Program-made: the position numbers and the translations under genes
DNA from: an uncultured Azospirillum sp.
Lineage (GTDB): Bacteria; Pseudomonadota; Alphaproteobacteria; Azospirillales; Azospirillaceae
Reading direction: 5' to 3'
Length of the DNA: 10,840 nt
NCBI GenBank assembly: GCA_937960755.1
Contig: CALGOL010000509.1
Location: 1-10,840, forward strand
In this document: positions 6,445 to 10,840 of the stretch, in pieces
Position numbering within the stretch: the stretch's first letter is position 1
Layout of the letters: each line of letters opens with the position of its first letter
Notes under the pieces: generated by a model
Database searches by the model: none
The model's input: the letters and a program-made list of their open reading frames with translations, nothing else
Told to the model about the DNA's origin: nothing

Positions 6445-7530
6445 ATGGATGAGGAATTGCCGGATAAGCCGATCAAAGGCCGGGGCGCCGTCTCTAACCG
6501 CAGCGGGCGGTTCGAGGCGACGGCGCGGGTCTTGATTGACGACGGCTGGGGCGGCCCCTTTGACGACGACTTGCCGCCGTTGCGCACCACCTTGGGGGTG
6601 GACGCGGCGCGCAGCGTCATCAGCCGCAACAACTCCCCCGACATTGTTTTCGACGCCTCGATCAACCCCTATCGCGGCTGCGAGCATGGCTGCGTCTATT
6701 GCTACGCCCGGCCGACCCACGCCTATCTTGGCCTGTCGCCTGGGCTGGATTTTGAAACCAAGCTGTTCCACAAGCCCAACGCCGTCGAACTGCTGGAGCG
6801 GGAGTTGCGCGCCCCCAGCTACCGCCCGCAAATCATAGCGCTGGGGGCCAACACCGATCCCTATCAGCCGGTGGAGCGGGAAACCCGGCTGACCCGGCGC
6901 ATTCTGGAAGTGCTGGCGGCCTATAACAATCCGGTGATGGTGGTGACGAAATCGGCGCTGATCGCGCGGGACATCGACATTCTCGCCCCAATGGCGGCCA
7001 AGGGCTTGGCGCAGGCGGCGATATCGCTGACCACCCTCGACCGCGCCCTGGCCCGCAAGCTGGAGCCGCGGGCGGCGTCGCCCGAACGCCGGCTCGACGC
7101 CATCCGCCAATTGAGCGCGGCGGGAATTCCGGTCGCCGTGCTGGCCTCGCCGATGATCCCGGCGCTCAACGACCACGAATTGGAGCGGCTGGTGGAAGCG
7201 GCGGCCGATCAAGGCGCCGTCGCCGCCAACGCCATTTTGCTGCGCCTGCCGCTCGAAATCGCCGATTTGTTCAGCGAATGGGCGCGGGCGCATTTTCCCG
7301 ACCGGGCGGAACGCATCTTGTCGCTGATCCGCCAGTCGCGCGGCGGCGGGCTCAATGATCCGCGCTTCGGCGCGCGCATGGCAGGGACCGGGCCTTACGC
7401 CGACTTGCTGCGCCGCCGGCTGGAACGGGTCTGCGCCCGGTTAGGCTTGAGCAAAGGCGCCGTCGCCGCCCGCACTGATTTGTTTTCTCCGCCGCCCCGC
7501 CCTGGCGACCAGCTCAGTTTGTTCGGCTAG
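6445..7530 (+). CDS. PA0069-family (SplB-like) radical SAM protein with C-terminal QLSLF
   Basis: A 361-residue radical SAM protein related to spore photoproduct lyase. The CX3CX2C cluster-binding motif is CEHGCVYC (79-86, Cys79, 83 and 86), set in INPYRGCEHGCVYCYARPTH (73-92), which is diagnostic of the PA0069-type group. Further family elements are IALGANTDPYQPVE (131-144), the strand VMVVTKSALI (164-173), AAISLTTLD (191-199) and LASPMIPALND (233-243). Its reaction is unknown; SplB relatives act on DNA lesions, and a DNA role here is inference. The C-terminus reads QLSLF-G (356-361), matching the bacterial beta-clamp-binding consensus. The start ATG begins the conserved KPIKGRGA (8-15) region; an upstream in-frame TTG at 6394 would add 17 hydrophobic residues and is less likely. 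No clear ribosome binding site is seen. The stop overlaps that of the convergent sirtuin. Confidence 0.93.
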   Translation: MDEELPDKPIKGRGAVSNRSGRFEATARVLIDDGWGGPFDDDLPPLRTTLGVDAARSVISRNNSPDIVFDASINPYRGCEHGCVYCYARPTHAYLGLSPGLDFETKLFHKPNAVELLERELRAPSYRPQIIALGANTDPYQPVERETRLTRRILEVLAAYNNPVMVVTKSALIARDIDILAPMAAKGLAQAAISLTTLDRALARKLEPRAASPERRLDAIRQLSAAGIPVAVLASPMIPALNDHELERLVEAAADQGAVAANAILLRLPLEIADLFSEWARAHFPDRAERILSLIRQSRGGGLNDPRFGARMAGTGPYADLLRRRLERVCARLGLSKGAVAARTDLFSPPPRPGDQLSLFG

Positions 7531-7539
7531 CCCCCTAGC
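7526..7539. terminator. Short hairpin holding both convergent stop codons
   Basis: GCTAG (7526-7530) and CTAGC (7535-7539) form a perfect 5-bp stem with a 4-base loop at the meeting point of the radical SAM gene and the sirtuin gene. The stop codons TAG (+, 7528-7530) and TAG (-, 7527-7529) share the palindrome CTAG. The stem is short and lacks a T-run, so termination activity is doubtful. Confidence 0.25.
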
Positions 7540-8249
7540 AATTCAGCGACGAAAGCCGGGATGATCTCGCTGGCTGGCCCGTGAATGGATTCATGGAAAT
7601 AGCTGGCCCCCGCCGACGGCTCCAAATTTAGTTCGATCGTGTAGGCGCCGTTGTTGCGCGCTTCGGCGACGAAGCCGGCGGCGGGATAGACGTTGCCCGA
7701 AGTGCCGATGGAGACGAACAGGTCGCAATCGCTCAGCGCCTGATAAATTTCCTCCATGTGATAGGGCGTTTCGCCGAACCACACCACGTCGGGGCGCATG
7801 CCGCCGCGGCGCAGGCAGTTGGGGCAGACGTCGTCTTTGGTCAGGTCGCCGCGGCACGGCTCGACGGCGCGGCAATGCAGGCAAAAGGCTTTCAGCAATT
7901 CGCCGTGAATGTGCAGCAGGTTGGCGCTGCCGGCGCGCTCGTGCAGGTCGTCGATGTTTTGCGTGACGATCAGCGTGCGGCCGGACCATTCCCGCTCCAG
8001 CCGGGCCAACGCCAGATGGGCGGGGTTGGGCTGCACCGCCGGATCAAGCAGGCTGCGGCGCCGCGCGTTATAAAAAGCATGCACCAGGGCGGGGTCGCGG
8101 GCGAAGCCTTCCGGCCGGGCGACATCCTCCAGCCGCACCTTGGCCCAGATGCCGTCCTTGTCGCGAAAAGTGTCGAGACCGGATTCCTTGGATATGCCGG
8201 CGCCGGTTAAAATGACGATGTGCGCGCCGTCAGGCGGTGAAAAACGCAT
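7527..8249 (-). CDS. NAD-dependent protein deacylase, sirtuin (CobB/SIRT5-like)
   Basis: A 240-residue sirtuin that removes acyl groups from protein lysines using NAD+, releasing nicotinamide and O-acyl-ADP-ribose, in the cytoplasm. Seen: NAD-binding GAGISKESGLDTFRD (16-30), TQNIDDLHERAG (96-107), catalytic His in HIHGE (113-117, His115), zinc ligands Cys123/Cys126 and Cys142/Cys145, VVWFGETPY (155-163) and IGTSGNVYPA (181-190). FYNARRR (59-65) supplies the Tyr-x-x-Arg pair (Tyr60, Arg63) that in class III sirtuins recognises succinyl and malonyl groups, so desuccinylase activity is likely. I chose the ATG at 8249: AAGGA lies seven bases upstream (8257-8261) and the protein then begins directly before the Rossmann strand. 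A longer in-frame start would run into the divergent phosphatase gene. cobB is the usual name, but I do not assign it firmly. Confidence 0.94.
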   Translation of the reverse strand: MRFSPPDGAHIVILTGAGISKESGLDTFRDKDGIWAKVRLEDVARPEGFARDPALVHAFYNARRRSLLDPAVQPNPAHLALARLEREWSGRTLIVTQNIDDLHERAGSANLLHIHGELLKAFCLHCRAVEPCRGDLTKDDVCPNCLRRGGMRPDVVWFGETPYHMEEIYQALSDCDLFVSIGTSGNVYPAAGFVAEARNNGAYTIELNLEPSAGASYFHESIHGPASEIIPAFVAELLGG

Positions 8250-8256
8250 GGCGCCG

Positions 8257-8298
8257 TCCTTAAGGTGGGGTATGACGTCGGCGTCATCCAACAGGGAG
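8257..8298. promoter_or_regulatory. Divergent Shine-Dalgarno sites fixing the sirtuin and phosphatase starts
   Basis: On the minus strand AAGGA (8257-8261) lies seven bases before the sirtuin ATG. On the plus strand AGGGAG (8293-8298) lies nine bases before the phosphatase GTG at 8308. Only 58 bp separate the two starts, so the promoters must overlap each other or the coding regions. I cannot identify a -10/-35 pair. Confidence 0.55.
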
Positions 8299-8307
8299 TC
8301 GTTACCC

Positions 8308-8796
8308 GTGGTCAAGGTTCTGTTCGTCTGCACCGGCAACATCTGTCGTTCCCCCACCGCGGAAGGCGTGTTCCGCGCCAAGGCGGCCGCGGCCGGATTG
8401 GGGGATCGGGTGGGGATCGATTCGGCCGGAACCCATAGTTATCACGTTGGGGAGGCGCCGGACCCGCGCAGCGTGCGCGCCGCCGCCGTCCGCGGCTTTG
8501 ATTTGTCGGGCCAGCGCGCCCGCCGGGTGTCGGCCAATGATTTCCGCACCTTTGATCTTATCCTCGCCCTCGACCGCGGCCATTTGGACGCGCTGAAGAT
8601 GATGGAGCCGCCGTCGTCGCGCGCCAAGGTCTGTCTATTGATGGACTTCGCTCCACCCCCGCTGGCGGGCAAAGACGTGCCCGACCCGTACTATGGCGAC
8701 GGCGAGGGGTTCGAGCGGGTGCTGGACATGATTGAGGCGGCATCCGACGGGCTGGCGGCGGAAATTCGGCGCCGCTTAGACGCTTTGAACGCATAG
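8308..8796 (+). CDS. Low-molecular-weight protein tyrosine phosphatase
   Basis: A 162-residue cytoplasmic phosphatase of the LMW-PTP family, which hydrolyses phosphotyrosine through a cysteinyl-phosphate intermediate. The P-loop C-x5-R-S is at the very N-terminus, VLFVCTGNICRSPTAEG (4-20), with nucleophile Cys8 and Arg14. The general-acid loop is VPDPYYGDG (124-132, Asp126). SAGTHSYHVGEAPDPR (39-54) and FDLILALDRGHL (82-93) are also typical. Length is normal. The start is GTG at 8308, with AGGGAG nine bases upstream; the longer in-frame ORF from 8140 would add 56 residues antisense to the sirtuin gene and is a shadow. There is no tyrosine kinase or exopolysaccharide gene nearby to name a substrate; the neighbour is a lysine deacylase transcribed divergently. 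Confidence 0.95.
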   Translation: MVKVLFVCTGNICRSPTAEGVFRAKAAAAGLGDRVGIDSAGTHSYHVGEAPDPRSVRAAAVRGFDLSGQRARRVSANDFRTFDLILALDRGHLDALKMMEPPSSRAKVCLLMDFAPPPLAGKDVPDPYYGDGEGFERVLDMIEAASDGLAAEIRRRLDALNA

Positions 8797-8861
8797 CGGT
8801 TCTACATGCGCCGCCGCCGACATTCCGCTACAGTGGTTTGTCTGGGACGAGGGAAAGGCGA

Positions 8862-10061
8862 ATGGCGACGATGGCGACCGCATTGGACGGGGTCGAACTG
8901 TTCGATGCGTTCTCAAGGGAAGAACGGGCCGCGGTGGCGGCGCGCGGGCGCGTGGTCGACGTGCCCGCCGGCGCCGTGCTGGTGCGCCAGGACGACGACG
9001 CCGACGCGCTTTTCGTGCTGCTGGATGGCGAAGTGCGGGTGCTGCGCTGGGACGCTTCCGGCGGCGAGGTGGAGATCGGCCGCCGTCATTCCGGCGAGTG
9101 CTTCGGCGAAATGGCGATGATCGACGGCGGCCAGCGCTCCGCCACGGTGGAGACGGTGTCCCCTTGCCGGTTGTTCGTCTTGTCGCGGCAAGATTTTCAT
9201 GACGTTATCGCGCCGTCGCCCGCCATGCTGTCGAAGCTGCTGCGTGAACTGTCGCTGAAAATCCGCGACGTGTCGGAACGGGTGGTGCAAGAGGATTTGG
9301 ACCGCCGCACCCACGCGGCGGAAGCCGAACTCGCCCGCCATCGCGCCATCACCCAAGCCGTCACCGGGCTGGCGCATGAACTGAACACGCCGCTGGGCGT
9401 CTGCATCACCGCCGCCAGCCATCTGGCCGGCGCGCTGCCGCCGCAGTGCCGCGAGGCGGCGGGGGAGGCGGTCGACCTGCTGGTGGACAATCTGAAGCGC
9501 TGCGCCGGTTTGATGGAGACCTTCACCACCATCGCCGCGCTGCATGACGCCGAACCGCTGGAGCCGCTGGATCTGGTGGACGTCATAAGTCACGCCGCCG
9601 CCTTGTTCGCCATGGACCGCCCGGACGCCCGGCTGGAAATTCGCATGCCCGCCGCCGCCGCCATTCCCTGGCTGGGCTACCGCGGCCATCTGGAACGGGT
9701 GCTGCGGCAGATCTTCGACAATGCGGCGATTCACGCCTACGGCGACGCTCCGATTCACGCCGATGGCGGGGAGGCCCCCGCACGGCGGTTGGATGTGGAG
9801 GCGGCGCCGGATCGGCTGGGCGGTCGGCCGGCCCTACGGGTGACGTTGCGCGACTATGGCGGGGGTTTGCCGGACGAGCCGGCGCGCAAGCTGTTCGAGG
9901 CCTTTTACACCACCAAGCGCGCGCGCGGGTGCAAGGGGTTGGGGCTGACCATCGTTTACAACGCCGTCACCGGGCCGCTGTGCGGCCGGGTGTGGATTGA
10001 ACCCGCCGACGACGGCCGCGGCGGGGCTTGCGTCACGCTGTTGCTGCCGCGGGAGTTGTAG
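8862..10061 (+). CDS. Sensor histidine kinase with N-terminal cyclic nucleotide-binding domain
   Basis: A 399-residue, apparently soluble kinase with no transmembrane segment. Residues about 12-130 form a cyclic nucleotide-binding (CAP-like) domain: LFVLLDGEVRVLR (50-62) and the phosphate-binding cassette GECFGEMAMIDGGQRSATVE (78-97), with Glu83 and Arg92-Ser-Ala. A helical linker (about 131-165) leads to the H-box LAHELNTPLGV (170-180, His172), N-box FDNAAIHAY (285-293), G1 DYGGGLP (331-337), F-box LFEAFYTTK (344-352) and G2 GCKGLGLTIVYNAV (356-369). It probably autophosphorylates in response to a cyclic nucleotide and passes phosphate to a regulator not in this window. The ATG at 8862 has GAGGG eight bases upstream; a second ATG at 8871 is possible. 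An 8-codon tandem duplication follows the N-box. The 3' end overlaps the convergent hybrid kinase by 29 bp. Confidence 0.92.
   Translation: MATMATALDGVELFDAFSREERAAVAARGRVVDVPAGAVLVRQDDDADALFVLLDGEVRVLRWDASGGEVEIGRRHSGECFGEMAMIDGGQRSATVETVSPCRLFVLSRQDFHDVIAPSPAMLSKLLRELSLKIRDVSERVVQEDLDRRTHAAEAELARHRAITQAVTGLAHELNTPLGVCITAASHLAGALPPQCREAAGEAVDLLVDNLKRCAGLMETFTTIAALHDAEPLEPLDLVDVISHAAALFAMDRPDARLEIRMPAAAAIPWLGYRGHLERVLRQIFDNAAIHAYGDAPIHADGGEAPARRLDVEAAPDRLGGRPALRVTLRDYGGGLPDEPARKLFEAFYTTKRARGCKGLGLTIVYNAVTGPLCGRVWIEPADDGRGGACVTLLLPREL
9727..9774 (+). repeat. 24-bp in-frame tandem duplication inside the kinase ATP-binding domain
   Basis: CGATTCACGCC occurs at 9727-9737 and again at 9751-9761, exactly 24 bases (8 codons) apart. 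The following bases of each unit are partly alike (TACGGCGACGCTC against GATGGCGGGGAGG). The product is IHAYGDAP followed by IHADGGEAP (residues 290-306), just after the N-box Asn287. Confidence 0.6.
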
Positions 10062-10840
10062 CGGCGGCGCTGTCGGTCGCTTCGTCCTCGCGCTCCGCCC
10101 GTCGCAACGCCGCCAGCAGCTCTTCCCGGTCCAGCGGCTTGGCGATATGGCCGTTCATGCCGGCGGCGTAGCAGCGTTCGGCGTCCGCCGGGGCGATCAC
10201 CGCGGTCAGCGCGATGATCGTCGTGTTCGCCGCAATCGGGTCGGACAGCGCGCGGATGGCGCGCGCCGCCTCCAGCCCGTCCATGCCGGGCATTTCCACA
10301 TCCATCAAGACCACGTCGTAACGGGTGCGCTGCACCGCGGCCAGCGCGGCGGCGCCGTCGCCCACCGCATCGACGGTGAAGCCGGCGTTGCGCAGCACCG
10401 CCACCGCCAACTCCCGGTTCATCGCCACGTCCTCCACCACCAGAATGCGACGCGGACGGGGGTAGGCGGCCGGGGACTCAGGTGGAGCGTCGGCGTCATC
10501 CGCCGGCGCGATAGGCAGGGGAATGGCGAACCAGAAAGTCGAACCGGCGCCGGGCCGGCTGCGCACCCCCACCGTGCCGCCCATCAACTCCACCAGCCGC
10601 CGGCAGATCGCCAGCCCCAGGCCGGCGCCGCCGCGGCTGCGATCGATCTGGGTGAAGCGCTGGAACAGGTCGCGTTGACGTTCTTCCGGCACGCCGATGC
10701 CGGTGTCGGTGACGGAAAACACCGTGCGGCCGCCGGGGCCGGGCTCCACCAACAGATCGACGCGGCCGTAATCGGTGAATTTAACCGCGTTGGACAACAG
10801 GTTGAGGATCACCTGCCGCAGCCGGTCGGCGTCGCCCAGC
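10033..10840 (-). CDS. Hybrid sensor histidine kinase, C-terminal HATPase plus receiver (5' end outside window)
   Basis: The last 268 residues of a hybrid kinase; its sensor and phosphoacceptor-His regions lie beyond the window edge. The ATPase domain shows the N-box ILNLLSNAVKFT (11-22, Asn17), G1 VTDTGIGVPE (43-52), F-box LFQRFTQID (58-66) and G2 GGAGLGLAICRRLVELMGG (70-88). After a Pro/Ala-rich linker a receiver domain follows: acidic pair in LVVEDV (133-138), phosphoacceptor Asp180 in VVLMDVEMPGMDG (176-188), IALTA (209-213) and the conserved Lys in IAKPL (232-236). The protein ends in an Ala/Thr-rich tail. It probably feeds a phosphorelay via an Hpt protein or another regulator not seen here. 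The tail is encoded in the 29-bp overlap with the convergent cyclic-nucleotide kinase, and the two could belong to one pathway, though only proximity suggests it. Confidence 0.94.
   Translation of the reverse strand, partial: LGDADRLRQVILNLLSNAVKFTDYGRVDLLVEPGPGGRTVFSVTDTGIGVPEERQRDLFQRFTQIDRSRGGAGLGLAICRRLVELMGGTVGVRSRPGAGSTFWFAIPLPIAPADDADAPPESPAAYPRPRRILVVEDVAMNRELAVAVLRNAGFTVDAVGDGAAALAAVQRTRYDVVLMDVEMPGMDGLEAARAIRALSDPIAANTTIIALTAVIAPADAERCYAAGMNGHIAKPLDREELLAALRRAEREDEATDSAAATTPAAATA

Noticed and set aside
6382..7293. 303-codon minus-strand open frame opposite the radical SAM gene
   Set aside because: Antisense shadow with no recognisable domain; the radical SAM gene has all its family motifs.
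8140..8307. 56-residue N-terminal extension of the tyrosine phosphatase
   Set aside because: LMW-PTPs begin right before the P-loop; the extension is antisense to the sirtuin start and GTG 8308 has a Shine-Dalgarno.
8913..9758. 281-codon minus-strand open frame opposite the cyclic-nucleotide kinase
   Set aside because: Gln/His/Gly-rich shadow; the plus-strand kinase motifs are intact throughout.

Overview
The window is gene-dense, GC-rich bacterial chromosome. Gene order, codon bias and protein families (divergent xseA/purD, a CbbQ/NorQ-type AAA+ ATPase, a PA0069-type radical SAM protein, several histidine kinases) suggest an alphaproteobacterium, perhaps Rhodospirillales. This is an inference from family resemblance only. 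There is no rRNA, tRNA, CRISPR array, insertion sequence or phage gene, and no gene-free stretch longer than about 135 bp.

Layout. Positions 1-920 (-) hold the N-terminal 306 residues of exonuclease VII large subunit (xseA). A 62-bp divergent gap separates it from purD (983-2287, +). Six bases after the purD stop, on the same strand, begins a tightly packed three-gene cassette: a 130-aa helical HEPN-like protein (2294-2686), a 440-aa ParA/MinD-like ATPase with a variant KGGVGR P-loop (2701-4023), and a 490-aa P-loop ATPase (4020-5492) that overlaps the previous gene by ATGA. The cassette ends in a perfect 17-bp hairpin that spans the last stop codon. Sampled stretches are visibly poorer in G+C than purD, so the cassette looks like acquired accessory DNA riding on the purD transcript. 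It is the most interesting part of the window and a candidate multi-component conflict/defence or signalling module of unestablished function.

The core-like genes then resume: a CbbQ/NorQ-type AAA+ activase (5512-6312, -) with no visible VWA partner, and, divergent from it, a PA0069/SplB-like radical SAM protein (6445-7530, +) ending in QLSLF, a textbook beta-clamp-binding peptide. That gene converges on a class III-like sirtuin (7527-8249, -), and the two stop codons share one CTAG. The sirtuin is divergent from a low-molecular-weight protein tyrosine phosphatase (8308-8796, +).

The right end is signal transduction: a cyclic-nucleotide-binding domain fused to a histidine kinase (8862-10061, +) converges with a 29-bp overlap on a partial hybrid histidine kinase with a C-terminal receiver (10033 to the window edge, -). 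No stand-alone response regulator is visible.

Functional links: the three cassette genes are almost certainly one translationally coupled unit. The two kinases may share a pathway, but only proximity suggests it. The remaining genes look like independent housekeeping or regulatory functions.
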